Part shown: positions 50,562 through 59,742 of the stretch, in pieces
Layout of the letters: the number at the start of each line of letters is the position of its first letter
How positions within the stretch are numbered: position 1 is the first letter of the stretch
DNA from: Frateuria flava
GTDB taxonomy: Bacteria; Pseudomonadota; Gammaproteobacteria; Xanthomonadales; Rhodanobacteraceae
DNA length: 64,000 bases
Direction of reading: 5' to 3'
NCBI RefSeq assembly: GCF_017837635.1
Contig: NZ_JAGJRS010000034.1
Coordinates: 124,001-188,000, forward strand
Translations under genes and position numbers: made by a program
The notes under the pieces: model-generated
The model's input: only the letters and a program-made list of their open reading frames with translations
What the model was told of the DNA's origin: nothing
Database searches by the model: none

Positions 50562-50801
50562 ATGAACCTCGCCCGCCTGCGCTGGCGTGCCCGTCGCGGC
50601 ACACGCGAACTGGACGCCCTGCTGGGTGGTTGGCTGGACGAGTGCTACGAAGGGGCGGATGCGCCGACCCGCCTGGCTTTCGACGAGCTGCTCGATGTCC
50701 AGGACCCGGACCTGTGGGACTGGATCATGGGTCACGCGCAGGCGGCGCGTGCCGACTGGCAGGCGATCATCGATGACATCCGCGCCCGCCATCGGCTTTG
50801 A
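50562..50801 (+). CDS. sdhE: FAD assembly factor SdhE
   Basis: SdhE (YgfY, DUF339) promotes covalent flavinylation of SdhA. The 79-residue product contains 'RLRWRARRGTRELDALLGGW' (family R-RRG-E motif) and 'LLDVQDPDLWDWIMGH'. ATG 50562 opens 'MNLARLRWRARRG'; the frame further upstream crosses repeats. It overlaps the next gene by 29 bases, the ygfY-ygfX pattern of E. coli. Confidence 0.93.
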   Translation: MNLARLRWRARRGTRELDALLGGWLDECYEGADAPTRLAFDELLDVQDPDLWDWIMGHAQAARADWQAIIDDIRARHRL

Positions 50802-51195
50802 TTACCGGCCATCGCGCCTGCCGGGCCGGCTGCTGGCCGTTGTCACTACGCTTGCGCTGGTCGCCATCGGACTCAGTGGCGCACCGCTAGGCCTCAAGCT
50901 GTTGCTCGCAGCCGGCGTCGCGGTGTCGAGCGTTATCACGGCACGCCGCTCGATGCGCCCGCGCATCGCCGGCGTGGGTTACGGTTCCGACGGCTGGACG
51001 CTCTACCAGGCCGACCGCAGCCAGCTTCCGGCGACGCTGGTCTCCCATCGCGTGATCGGTACCAGCGTCCTGCTGCGGTTGAAGACCGGCCGCGCGACTG
51101 AAACCCTGCTGCTGGCATCGGACAACAGCGATCCTGACATCCGCCGCCGCCTGCGCATGCGCCTGGCCGCCCAGTCGCGGGCTGCCGATCTGTAG
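50773..51195 (+). CDS. YgfX-like membrane protein
   Basis: This 140-residue protein has a short N-terminus, a hydrophobic hairpin (about 18-55: 'LLAVVTTLALVAIGLSGAPL', 'KLLLAAGVAVSSVITA') and a soluble C-terminal part ('GVGYGSDGWTLYQADRSQLP'). Size, topology and position after sdhE match YgfX (CptA). In E. coli YgfX has been described as a toxin acting on MreB/FtsZ with SdhE as partner; this has been debated. ATG 50773 gives the usual length. Confidence 0.78.
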   Translation: MTSAPAIGFDYRPSRLPGRLLAVVTTLALVAIGLSGAPLGLKLLLAAGVAVSSVITARRSMRPRIAGVGYGSDGWTLYQADRSQLPATLVSHRVIGTSVLLRLKTGRATETLLLASDNSDPDIRRRLRMRLAAQSRAADL

Positions 51196-51257
51196 GAGCG
51201 CCCTTGGGCGCGACCGCCATGCATGGATATGAAGGTCGCGCCCGCGGGCGCTCCTAC
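51192..51257. repeat. Perfect REP pair of the GTAGGAGCGC type
   Basis: GTAGGAGCGCCCTTGGGCGC-GACC (51192-51215) faces GGTCGCGCCCGCGGGCGCTC-CTAC (51234-51257), with one variation in the inner loop. It starts at the ygfX stop codon and separates it from the lol genes. Confidence 0.85.
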
Positions 51258-51358
51258 ACATGCCGCGCGGCACTTTCGCGCATGGGCACGGTCCGAGCGA
51301 ATACCCGATAATGCTCCGACAGGGCGGCCCGCCCATCGACTGGAAGAAGCGACCGCCC

Positions 51359-52603
51359 ATGTTCCGACCGCTCGAACTGTTCATCGGCCTGCGCTACACG
51401 CGCGCCAAGCGCCGCAATCAGTTCATCTCCTTCATCTCTACCGTTTCCATCGTGTGCATTGCCATCAGCGTCACGGCGCTGATCACGGTGATGTCCGTGA
51501 TGAACGGCTTCGACTCGGAGCTGCGCACGCGCATCCTGGGTGCCATCTCGCACGCTACGGTTTCCGGTCTGCCCGGCGAGGCCGTGCGGGACTGGCCGCG
51601 CGCGGTACATATCGCCGAGGCCAACCCGCACGTGAAGGGCGCTGCTCCCTACGTGGAGATGGAAGCCTTCCTGCAGGCCCGTCGCCCCAGCGGTGCGCTG
51701 GTGCGCGGCGTCGATCCGGCGCAGGAGCCCAAGGTCTCCGACATCGACACGCACATGGTCGAGGGTAGCCTGGACGAGCTCAAGCCCGACAGCTGGAACA
51801 TAGTGCTGGGCAAGGAACTGGCACTGACGCTGGGCGTGACGGTCGGCGACCGCGTAACCATGGCGGTGCCCGAATTTCGCGCCACTCCGATGGGCAGCGT
51901 GCCGCGCCTGCGTGGCTTCCATGTCGTGGGCATTTTCGAACTCGGCATGCAGGAATTCGACTCGGGCCTGGCGCTGGTCAACATGCACGATGCCGAGAAA
52001 CTCGGCAGCCTCAATGGTCCCAGCGGCATTCGCCTGAAGCTTGACGACATGTTCAACGCGCGTCCGGTCGCACGCGAGCTGGCCAACGCACTGGGCCAGT
52101 TCTACCTCGTACAGACCTGGATGGACAGCCATGCCAACTTCTTCTCCGCGATCTCGATGGAGAAGCACGTCATGTTCATCATTCTGTCGCTGATCATCCT
52201 GGTCGCGGTGATCAACCTGATTTCGATGCTGATGATGCTGGTGACCGACAAGCAGGCGGACATCGCCATCCTGCGCACGCTCGGATCGACCCCGCGCAGC
52301 ATCATGGGCATGTTCATGGTGCAGGGGGTGCTGGTGGGCGTGGTCGGCATCGGCTTCGGCGTGGGCCTCGGTTCGCTGCTGTCGTGGAAGCTGCCGGCGA
52401 TCGTCAAGTGGATCGAGCACCTTACCGGCGTGACCTTCCTCTCGCCGGACGTCTATTACATCAGCGAAGTGCCGAGCAAACTGGTCGCCAGCGACGTGGG
52501 CTGGGTCACGCTGGTCACCTTCGTTTTCTCGCTGCTGGCCACGCTCTATCCGGCGTGGCGCGCCTCGCGCACGCAGCCGGCACAGGCGCTGCGCTATGAG
52601 TAA
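51359..52603 (+). CDS. lolC: Lipoprotein-releasing ABC transporter permease (LolC/LolE family)
   Basis: This 414-residue inner-membrane protein has four hydrophobic segments: one near 25-47 ('[20 protein letters not shown]'), then a large periplasmic domain, and three near the C-terminus ('[20 protein letters not shown]', '[20 protein letters not shown]', '[18 protein letters not shown]'). Together with LolD it moves lipoproteins to LolA. Only one permease gene is present here, so it may act as a homodimer (LolF-like) or a second copy may lie elsewhere. ATG 51359 gives the classic '[20 protein letters not shown]'. Confidence 0.94.
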   Translation: MFRPLELFIGLRYTRAKRRNQFISFISTVSIVCIAISVTALITVMSVMNGFDSELRTRILGAISHATVSGLPGEAVRDWPRAVHIAEANPHVKGAAPYVEMEAFLQARRPSGALVRGVDPAQEPKVSDIDTHMVEGSLDELKPDSWNIVLGKELALTLGVTVGDRVTMAVPEFRATPMGSVPRLRGFHVVGIFELGMQEFDSGLALVNMHDAEKLGSLNGPSGIRLKLDDMFNARPVARELANALGQFYLVQTWMDSHANFFSAISMEKHVMFIILSLIILVAVINLISMLMMLVTDKQADIAILRTLGSTPRSIMGMFMVQGVLVGVVGIGFGVGLGSLLSWKLPAIVKWIEHLTGVTFLSPDVYYISEVPSKLVASDVGWVTLVTFVFSLLATLYPAWRASRTQPAQALRYE

Positions 52604-53315
52604 GCCTTCCACCATGGACAAGAACCTTGTACTGCGCGCCAGCGGGATCGCCAAGACGTACGAGGAAGGCGACCTGAAGACCGAGGTGCTCACCGACGTC
52701 AACTTCACCTTGAAACGCGGCGAGACGCTGGCCATCGTCGGCGCGTCGGGCTCGGGCAAGAGCACGCTGCTGCACATCATCGGGGGACTGGACACGCTGA
52801 CCCGGGGCGAAGTGGAGGTGGACGGCCGCATCCTTTCGCAACTGTCGGACGCCGAGCGCGGGCGCGTGCGCAACCGGTCGCTGGGTTTTATCTACCAGTT
52901 CCATCATCTGCTTCCGGAGTTCACCGCGCTGGAAAACGTGTGCATGCCGCTGCTGATCCGCGGCGTGGCCATCGCCGAGGCGCAGCGCCAGGCGCGCGTG
53001 CTGCTGGAGCGGGTGGGGTTGGGCAAGCGCGAGGCGCACAAGCCTGCAGAACTTTCCGGTGGCGAACGCCAGCGCTGCGCTGTCGCCCGTGCGCTGGTGA
53101 CGCGCCCGGCCTGTGTGCTCGGCGACGAGCCCACCGGCAACCTCGACGAAGGCAATGCGGCGCATGTCTACGAACTGATGCTCGAGCTCAACCGCGAGGT
53201 GGGCACCAGCTTCATCCTGGTGACCCACGACCATCGGCTGGCGGCAAAGATGGATCGTACGCTCGAGTTGCATAACGGCGTGTTGCAGGAAAAGGCGCGC
53301 GCGCCGCTGGGCTGA
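52596..53315 (+). CDS. lolD: Lipoprotein-releasing ABC transporter ATPase LolD
   Basis: This 239-residue ABC protein has Walker A '[18 protein letters not shown]' near 49, the Q-loop context '[19 protein letters not shown]', signature '[16 protein letters not shown]' and Walker B '[12 protein letters not shown]'. '[12 protein letters not shown]' is typical of LolD. ATG 52596 overlaps the permease stop by 8 bases. Confidence 0.96.
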   Translation: MSKPSTMDKNLVLRASGIAKTYEEGDLKTEVLTDVNFTLKRGETLAIVGASGSGKSTLLHIIGGLDTLTRGEVEVDGRILSQLSDAERGRVRNRSLGFIYQFHHLLPEFTALENVCMPLLIRGVAIAEAQRQARVLLERVGLGKREAHKPAELSGGERQRCAVARALVTRPACVLGDEPTGNLDEGNAAHVYELMLELNREVGTSFILVTHDHRLAAKMDRTLELHNGVLQEKARAPLG

Positions 53316-53470
53316 CAGTCGCAAGGCGTAGACAGCTCACCGCACACCGCGGCGATGACGGGCTGAGGCCCATCCTGCGTGCTGCGTTCGAGGCGCCGTA
53401 CGCCTACAGGCATTTCAGCCATCCCCCCGGCGGGTAGCCAGTAAGCTGGTTCCTTCGACGGGAGGAAGCA

Positions 53471-55777
53471 ATGCGCGAGGCACGGATGCCCGGTGCGGCG
53501 ATGACCAGCGTCGCCTTGCTCCTTGGCGTGGCGGCCGTGCAATGGCTGCCCGCCTTGCCGCCATCGGCGTGGAGCGCGCTTCCCGGCTTGGTCGTCCTGT
53601 GGGCCAGCCTGCACTGGCCTCGGCTGCGTCTGCCGGCGCTGGTCCTGCTGGGCGCGGCCTGGGCGGTCTGGCGTGGCACCCTCGCGCTCGACCTGCGCCT
53701 GCCGCGCGACCTGGAACGGCGCGATTTCGACGTGGTCGGCACCGTATCCGGATTGCCACAGGTACGCAGCGATGCCACCCGCTTCGTGTTCGATGTCGAT
53801 CACGCGACCCTCGACGGAACGCCGGTTCCACTGCGCGGCCACGTGCGGCTGAGCTGGTACGACGATGCCCCCGTGCTACCGGCCTGCTCGCGCTGGCAAC
53901 TGCACGTGCGACTGCGCCGGCCGCGGGGGCTGCTCAATCCGGGCGGTTTCGACGGCGAACGCAGCGCGCTGGAAAAGCGCATCGCCGCGACCGGCTACGT
54001 CCGCGAGGACGGAATCGACCGTCTGCTGGGGCCTGCGGACTGTATCGACGGGGTGCGGGACCGGATCTCCCGCGGGATCGCCGCCCGCGTATCCGACCCG
54101 CACGACGCTGCGCTTTTGCAGGCCTTCTCCATCGGCGATACACGGGGACTGGATCAGGACGACTGGGAGGTGGCTCGCGCCAACGGCGTCCCCCATCTGA
54201 TCGCGATCTCCGGCTTCCACGTGGGCGTTGCCGCCCTGTTCGGGGTGGGAATGGTGCGCCTGCTTTATCTGTTGTGGCCCGGTCTGGCGCTCCGGATGCC
54301 GCGCATGCCTGCACAGGCGGCTGCGGCGTTGCTGGTCGCCGGGCTGTACGGAGCGCTGGCCGGGCTCGGCCTGCCCACGGTGCGTACCTTGCTGATGATC
54401 GCCGTGATCGCGCTGGCCCGCTGCAGCCGTCGCGCGATCGATGGCGCGCAGACGCTGGGTCTGGCCTTGATCGCGATGCTGCTGGCCGACCCGCTGGCGG
54501 TTCTGTCGGCCGGCTTCTGGTTGTCGTTCGTGGGCGTGGCCTTCCTGATGCTTTGCCTTGACGCCCGTCCCCGGGGCCTGCGCGGGTTTCTGCACGAGCT
54601 CTCCGCCGGGCAGCTGGTGATGACGGTGGCGCTGTTGCCGTTGACGCTGTGGTTCTTCGGTGAGGCCTCGCTGGTCGGCGCGCTCTCCAACCTCATCGCC
54701 GTGCCCTTCGTCAGCTTCGTGATCGTGCCTTGTGCGCTACTGGGCATGCTGCTGCTTCTGCTCGCGCCAGTTGCCGCGACGCCCGTGTTGAAGCTGGCGG
54801 CCGTGTTCGCCCACGTCCAGTGGTGGCTGCTGGAACGGTTGGCCACATGGCCCGGCGCGCACTGGTACCTACCGGAAACGCAGCCGTGCGCGCTGCTGCT
54901 GGCCACGTTGGGGGCGTTATGGCTGTTCGCCCCGCGCGGGCTGCCGTTGCGTGGGTTGGGCGTGCTGCTGTTCCTGCCGCTGGTCTGGCCGGTGGCCCGG
55001 CTGCCGGCCATCGGCGGGTTCCAGGCCTGGGTGCTGGACGTGGGGCAGGGGCTTTCGATCGTGGTACGCACACGCCGGCATGCGCTGGTTTACGACGCCG
55101 GCGCGCGCTATCCATCAGGCTTCGACCTGGGTGAGGCGGTCGTGGTGCCTGCGCTCCACGCGCTGGGCATCGACCGGCTGGATCGACTGATCGTCAGCCA
55201 TGCCGACAACGACCATGCCGGAGGGGCGCCCGCGGTGGCGGAGGCGTTTCCCGAGGCCTCACGCTACGCGGGCGAACCCGGTCGCATGCCGCTCCCGGCG
55301 AAACCCTGCCAGGCGGGGCAGGCATGGCACTGGGATGGCGTGGACTTCCGCGTACTTTCGCCCGGTCCCCAGGTGACCGGGCGGCGCAACGACCGTTCCT
55401 GCGTGTTGGCCGTGGATGGTGCGGGTGGGCGTCTGCTGCTCACCGGGGACATCAGTAGCCAGATCGAACCCATCGTGGCAGCGGCAGTCGGGGTGAGCCG
55501 CCCGACCGTGCTGGTGGTGCCGCACCATGGCAGCCGCTACTCGTCCGACCCTGCCTTTATCGCCGCCATCACACCGCGCGTGGCGCTGGTCTCCGCCGGC
55601 TGGCATAACCGCTTCGGCCATCCGCACCCGCTCGTGCTCGCGCGCTACGCCCAGGCGGGTGTGCCCTTGCTCAACACCGCCACGCGCGGTGCCATCGAGA
55701 TCGGCGCCCCACCCACGGACGAGCCCGCTGTGACAACCACCTGGCGCCAGCGACGCCCCCGCTATTGGCGCGAATGA
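53471..55777 (+). CDS. comEC: ComEC/Rec2 family DNA uptake channel protein
   Basis: ComEC brings single-stranded DNA across the inner membrane during natural transformation. The 768-residue product has an N-terminal hydrophobic pair and OB-like DUF4131 part, the multi-spanning Competence domain (about 220-490, with 'LIAISGFHVGVAALFGVGMV', 'AGLGLPTVRTLLMIAVIALA') and a C-terminal metallo-beta-lactamase-like domain ('GFQAWVLDVGQGLSIVVRTR', 'SHADNDHAGGAPAV', 'VPHHGSRYSSDPAF'). A GGGAGGA ribosome-binding site precedes ATG 53471. Confidence 0.95.
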   Translation: MREARMPGAAMTSVALLLGVAAVQWLPALPPSAWSALPGLVVLWASLHWPRLRLPALVLLGAAWAVWRGTLALDLRLPRDLERRDFDVVGTVSGLPQVRSDATRFVFDVDHATLDGTPVPLRGHVRLSWYDDAPVLPACSRWQLHVRLRRPRGLLNPGGFDGERSALEKRIAATGYVREDGIDRLLGPADCIDGVRDRISRGIAARVSDPHDAALLQAFSIGDTRGLDQDDWEVARANGVPHLIAISGFHVGVAALFGVGMVRLLYLLWPGLALRMPRMPAQAAAALLVAGLYGALAGLGLPTVRTLLMIAVIALARCSRRAIDGAQTLGLALIAMLLADPLAVLSAGFWLSFVGVAFLMLCLDARPRGLRGFLHELSAGQLVMTVALLPLTLWFFGEASLVGALSNLIAVPFVSFVIVPCALLGMLLLLLAPVAATPVLKLAAVFAHVQWWLLERLATWPGAHWYLPETQPCALLLATLGALWLFAPRGLPLRGLGVLLFLPLVWPVARLPAIGGFQAWVLDVGQGLSIVVRTRRHALVYDAGARYPSGFDLGEAVVVPALHALGIDRLDRLIVSHADNDHAGGAPAVAEAFPEASRYAGEPGRMPLPAKPCQAGQAWHWDGVDFRVLSPGPQVTGRRNDRSCVLAVDGAGGRLLLTGDISSQIEPIVAAAVGVSRPTVLVVPHHGSRYSSDPAFIAAITPRVALVSAGWHNRFGHPHPLVLARYAQAGVPLLNTATRGAIEIGAPPTDEPAVTTTWRQRRPRYWRE

Positions 55778-55877
55778 ATCCGCGGTTTTGCAACTGCCAA
55801 GCGCGCCGCGGAACGATGTGAAGGGACTGCTATGATTCGGCGTCTCCTTGAGAAGTTGCCCTGGCGGGAGTTAGGCA

Positions 55878-56534
55878 GTGCTTGAAATTCTGATGGCTGG
55901 CGGATGGGCGTTGGCCCCCATCCTGATCTGTTCGGCGGTGGCTTTGGCGATCGTGCTGGAGCGCTGGTGGTCCCTGCGCCGCAAGGCCGTGCTGCCCGAG
56001 GGCTTGGGCGAAGAAGTGCGCAAGTGGGCTCGCAGCGGGCAGCTCGATCCGGCGCACCTGGAAGCGCTCGCTGCCGGTTCGCCGCTGGGTGAATTGCTGG
56101 CTGGCGCCCTGGCCGTGCGCAACCGCCCCCGCGAGCAAATCAAGGAGCGCATCGAAGACACCGGACGCCACGTCGTGCATCGCATGGAACGCTACCTCAA
56201 CACCCTCGGCACCATCGCGCTCATCGGCCCGCTGCTGGGCCTGCTCGGCACGGTGATCGGCCTGATTCGCATGTTCATGCAGGTGATGGCCGGCGGCATG
56301 GCCGATCCGACCAAGATGGCCGGTGGCATCGGCGAGGCGCTTATCTGCACCGCCATGGGCCTGGTGGTGGCGATCCCCGCCTACGTGCTGCACCGCTACT
56401 TCCGCTCCAAGGTGGCTGGTTACTGCGTCGACATGGAGAGGCAGGCCACCGCGTTGCTGGACGACCTGACCGGTACGCCCGCCCCGGCGGTCCGACCGCG
56501 CCGTACGGCGACGAGCGCCGCAACCAGCGGCTGA
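55878..56534 (+). CDS. exbB: ExbB/TolQ/MotA-family proton channel protein
   Basis: This 218-residue protein has hydrophobic segments near 10-28, 105-135 and 145-175, with 'LNTLGTIALIGPLLGLLGTV' and 'GGIGEALICTAMGLVVAIPA' as in ExbB/TolQ. Start is GTG 55878. With the ExbD-like gene 8 bases downstream it would form an energy-transducing pair. No TonB or TolA gene is next to it. The place between comEC and msbA is the usual one in Xanthomonadales. Confidence 0.9.
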   Translation: MLEILMAGGWALAPILICSAVALAIVLERWWSLRRKAVLPEGLGEEVRKWARSGQLDPAHLEALAAGSPLGELLAGALAVRNRPREQIKERIEDTGRHVVHRMERYLNTLGTIALIGPLLGLLGTVIGLIRMFMQVMAGGMADPTKMAGGIGEALICTAMGLVVAIPAYVLHRYFRSKVAGYCVDMERQATALLDDLTGTPAPAVRPRRTATSAATSG

Positions 56535-56542
56535 GGGTAAAC

Positions 56543-56971
56543 ATGCGTATCGGTTCCGACCGTCGGCAGGACGACTTCGAGATCAACGTGATCTCGCTGA
56601 TCGACGTGCTGCTGACGCTTCTGATGTTCTTTGTCCTGACCACGACGTTCGTACAGCACTCGCGCATGCAGGTCACGCTGCCGCAGGCCAGCGCCGAAGA
56701 GCGCGACATGCAGGCGCCCGCGCTGACCGTGATGATCGACCGCGACGGGCACTTCTATGTGGGTAGCGACGCGGTGGTGGGCGAGGGCGTCGACCCGCTG
56801 AAGCAGGCGATCGCACGCGTGGCCGGCGACGACCACGACCGGCCGGTCACGATCCGCGCCGATGCGCAGACGCCGCACCAGAACGTCGTGACCGCGATGG
56901 ACGCGCTTGGCCAACTCGGTTTCACCCGTCTGGCGATCGCGACCACGCCCAGCCAGGAACCGGCGCGTTGA
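56543..56971 (+). CDS. exbD: ExbD/TolR-family protein
   Basis: This 142-residue protein has one N-terminal hydrophobic segment with the proton-relay Asp in 'NVISLIDVLLTLLMFFVLTT' (near 15-35) and a periplasmic domain ('RPVTIRADAQTPHQNVVTAM', 'LGFTRLAIATTP'). It pairs with the preceding ExbB-like protein. Its TGA overlaps the msbA TTG. Confidence 0.92.
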   Translation: MRIGSDRRQDDFEINVISLIDVLLTLLMFFVLTTTFVQHSRMQVTLPQASAEERDMQAPALTVMIDRDGHFYVGSDAVVGEGVDPLKQAIARVAGDDHDRPVTIRADAQTPHQNVVTAMDALGQLGFTRLAIATTPSQEPAR

Positions 56972-58743
56972 CAGCCGCCAGCAAGGTGGCGATCTGGGAC
57001 GCCGAGACCCTGCGCGTCTACAAGCGACTGCTCGGCTACACGCGACGATGGTGGGCCATCGGCGCGATCGCCATTATCGGCATGGCGGTCGATGGCGGCG
57101 CATTGGCGGCCTTCACCCAGAAACTGCGGCCGATGATCGACGAGCTCTTCGCCAAGAAGGACCCCTATCTCATCTTCTGGATGCCGATCTGGATCGTGCT
57201 GATTTTTGCGGCGCGCGGTGTCGGCACGTTCGTCAGCAGCTACGGCATTTCGTATGTCGGCCGTAACGTCGTCCAGGCCATGCAGGCCGATGTGTTTGCT
57301 GCCTACCTGCGGCTACCGGCTGCGTTTTTCGGCAACGAACCCTCCGGTCAGCAGATCTCCCGCATCACTTACACGAGCGAGCAGGTGGCTTCGGCGTCCA
57401 CGGATGCGCTGAAAGTCGTCGTGACCGAAGGTGTCACCGTCATCGGCATGCTTTACGTCATGCTGACCAACAGTGCGTATCTCTCGCTCACGCTGCTCAT
57501 GATGGCGCCCGGCATCGCGCTGGTTGCGACCATGGTCAGCCGGCGCTATCGGCAGATCAGCCGGCGCATCCAGGGCTCGATGGGCTCGGTAACCGGTGCA
57601 GTCAACGAATCGGTCAATGCGCACCGCGAAGTGCGTGTCTACGGTGGACAGCAACACGAGGCAGCGCGCTTTGCGGATGTCTCGCACTACGCTCGTCGCC
57701 TGAACATGAAAATCGCCACCACGAGCGCGACGTCGAGCACCGCTATCCAGACGGTCGCCGCGCTTGCACTCGCGCTGCTGGTCTACCTAGCGACTCGGCC
57801 GCAGGTCATCGATGGCATTTCCCCTGGCGTTTTTGTCACGGTTCTGACTGCCATGGGCGCCATGATGCCCTCGCTCAAGAGGCTGGCGAACGTGCAGGGC
57901 ACCATCCAGCGCGGCATTTCGGCGGCCGAGGACCTGTTCGAGGTCATCGACCTGCCGCCGGAGCAAGACACGGGCCGACTCGAGCTCGAACGCGCCCGCG
58001 GCGACCTGCGTTTCGAGGGCATACGCCTTCGTTACCCGCGTAGCGAGGTCGATACCCTGCGTGGCATCGACCTGCATTGCGCACCCGGCACCGTGACCGC
58101 TCTGGTGGGCCGCTCCGGTAGTGGCAAGAGCAGTCTGGTCAGCCTGTTGCCGCGCTTCCAGGAGCCCAGCGCCGGGCGCATCGTGCTCGACGGCAAGGAC
58201 TACCGCGAATACACCCTGGCCGCCTTGCGCCGGCAGATTGGTTGGGTTGGCCAGAACGTGGTGCTGTTTGACGGCACGATCGCCCAGAACATCGCTTACG
58301 GTGAACTGGCGGGTGCCAGCGAGGCGGACATCGTTGCCGCGGCCGAGGCGGCCAATGCGATGGAGTTCATCCGGCGCATGCCCGATGGCATTCATAGTCC
58401 CATCGGGCAAGGTGGCGGCATGCTTTCCGGCGGTCAGCGCCAGCGCCTGGCGATCGCCCGCGCCATCCTCAAGAACGCGCCGATCCTAGTGCTGGACGAG
58501 GCCACCAGCGCACTCGATACCGAGTCGGAGCGGTTGATCCAGCAAGCGCTACAGCGCCTGATGCGTGATCGCACGACACTGGTGATCGCGCACCGGTTGT
58601 CCACTATCGAACATGCCGATCAGATCGCCGTGATGGACCAGGGGCGCATCGTTGAACGCGGTACTCACGCCGAGTTGGTAGCCTTGGGCGGTCAGTACGC
58701 CGCGCTGCACCGCATGCAGTTCCATGAGCAGGAAGAAGGCTGA
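56968..58743 (+). CDS. msbA: Lipid A export ATP-binding/permease protein MsbA
   Basis: MsbA flips lipid A-core across the inner membrane. The 591-residue half-transporter has six hydrophobic segments (about 25-310) and a nucleotide-binding domain with Walker A 'VGRSGSGKSSLVSLLPRF' near 380, signature 'LSGGQRQRLAIARAIL' near 487 and Walker B 'ILVLDEATSALDTESERL'. The start is taken as TTG 56968, overlapping the exbD stop as TTGA; the encoded N-terminus 'TAASKVAIWDAETLRVYKRL' fits the family. Confidence 0.94.
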   Translation: MTAASKVAIWDAETLRVYKRLLGYTRRWWAIGAIAIIGMAVDGGALAAFTQKLRPMIDELFAKKDPYLIFWMPIWIVLIFAARGVGTFVSSYGISYVGRNVVQAMQADVFAAYLRLPAAFFGNEPSGQQISRITYTSEQVASASTDALKVVVTEGVTVIGMLYVMLTNSAYLSLTLLMMAPGIALVATMVSRRYRQISRRIQGSMGSVTGAVNESVNAHREVRVYGGQQHEAARFADVSHYARRLNMKIATTSATSSTAIQTVAALALALLVYLATRPQVIDGISPGVFVTVLTAMGAMMPSLKRLANVQGTIQRGISAAEDLFEVIDLPPEQDTGRLELERARGDLRFEGIRLRYPRSEVDTLRGIDLHCAPGTVTALVGRSGSGKSSLVSLLPRFQEPSAGRIVLDGKDYREYTLAALRRQIGWVGQNVVLFDGTIAQNIAYGELAGASEADIVAAAEAANAMEFIRRMPDGIHSPIGQGGGMLSGGQRQRLAIARAILKNAPILVLDEATSALDTESERLIQQALQRLMRDRTTLVIAHRLSTIEHADQIAVMDQGRIVERGTHAELVALGGQYAALHRMQFHEQEEG

Positions 58744-58752
58744 GGCGTCCTT

Positions 58753-59742
58753 ATGGCGCTCGCGCAGAAGCTGGAAGAAGCCTGGTACAACGATGGCCGC
58801 ACCCCGTTGTGGGTGCACCCGTTGTCCTGGCTTTATGCCAGCGTGAGCAGCCTGCGCCGTTTCCTCTACCGGCATGGCTGGCGCCGCAGCATCCGCCTGC
58901 CCGTGCCGGTGGTGGTGATCGGCAACATCACCGCCGGTGGTACCGGCAAGACGCCGCTGGCCATTGCCGTTGCCCAGGCGCTGCGCGAGCGCGGCTTCAA
59001 CCCGGGTGTAGTCAGTCGTGGCTACGGCGGAACCCAGCGCGTGCCGCTGTTGCTCGGTGACACGCCCAACCCGCAACGGGTTGGCGATGAGCCCAGCCTG
59101 ATCCGCACTCAGGGTATTCCGGTGGCGGTGGGCCGTGACCGTCCCGCCGCCGCACGCCTGCTGATCGGCACTGGTTGTGACGTGGTCATTGCCGACGATG
59201 GCCTGCAGCACTACCGCCTTGCCCGCGACGTGGAAGTGTGCGTGATCGACGCGGTGCGCGGCTTCGGCAACGGTCGCCTGCTGCCGGCCGGTCCGCTGCG
59301 CGAGCCGCTGATGCGCCTGGCCACCGCGGACATCCGCGTCTGCAACGGTGGCGAACGCATGGGCGCTTATCCCATGCAGCTACGCGGCGGCGAGGCCTGC
59401 TCGCTCATCGACAACACCTGTCAGCCGCTAACCGCCTTCACCGGCCAGCGCGTGCACGCCGTGGCGGCGATTGGTCATCCGGCGCGCTTCTTCGACAGTC
59501 TGCGAGCGTACGGCATCCTGCCGGTTGAACACGCTTTCCCTGACCATCATGCCTTCGCCCCCGGGGACTTCCACTTTGGCGAGGACCTGCCGGTGCTGAT
59601 GACCGACAAGGACGCCATCAAGTGCCGGCACTTCGCCCAGCCGGCGTGGTGGCGGGTGCCCGTGCGGGCCGAATTGCCGGAGGAGTTCTTCGAGGCATTG
59701 GCTGGCCGTGTCCGGGTTGCCACCGGGCGCGGGGCTAGCTGA
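58753..59742 (+). CDS. lpxK: Tetraacyldisaccharide 4'-kinase
   Basis: LpxK adds the 4' phosphate of lipid A at the inner membrane. The 329-residue product has an N-terminal hydrophobic region ('PLSWLYASVSSLRRFLYRHG'), Walker A 'GNITAGGTGKTPLAIAVAQA' at 57-67 and 'DDGLQHYRLARDVEVCVIDA' with the catalytic Asp. Its end overlaps the convergent virD4 end by 8 bases. The usual downstream neighbours (a Trm112-like gene, kdsB) are missing here. Confidence 0.96.
   Translation: MALAQKLEEAWYNDGRTPLWVHPLSWLYASVSSLRRFLYRHGWRRSIRLPVPVVVIGNITAGGTGKTPLAIAVAQALRERGFNPGVVSRGYGGTQRVPLLLGDTPNPQRVGDEPSLIRTQGIPVAVGRDRPAAARLLIGTGCDVVIADDGLQHYRLARDVEVCVIDAVRGFGNGRLLPAGPLREPLMRLATADIRVCNGGERMGAYPMQLRGGEACSLIDNTCQPLTAFTGQRVHAVAAIGHPARFFDSLRAYGILPVEHAFPDHHAFAPGDFHFGEDLPVLMTDKDAIKCRHFAQPAWWRVPVRAELPEEFFEALAGRVRVATGRGAS

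Noticed and set aside
50773-51195. Firm toxin-antitoxin call for SdhE/YgfX
   Set aside because: The toxin activity of YgfX is disputed, and SdhE is primarily a flavinylation factor; only the family resemblance and linkage are reported.
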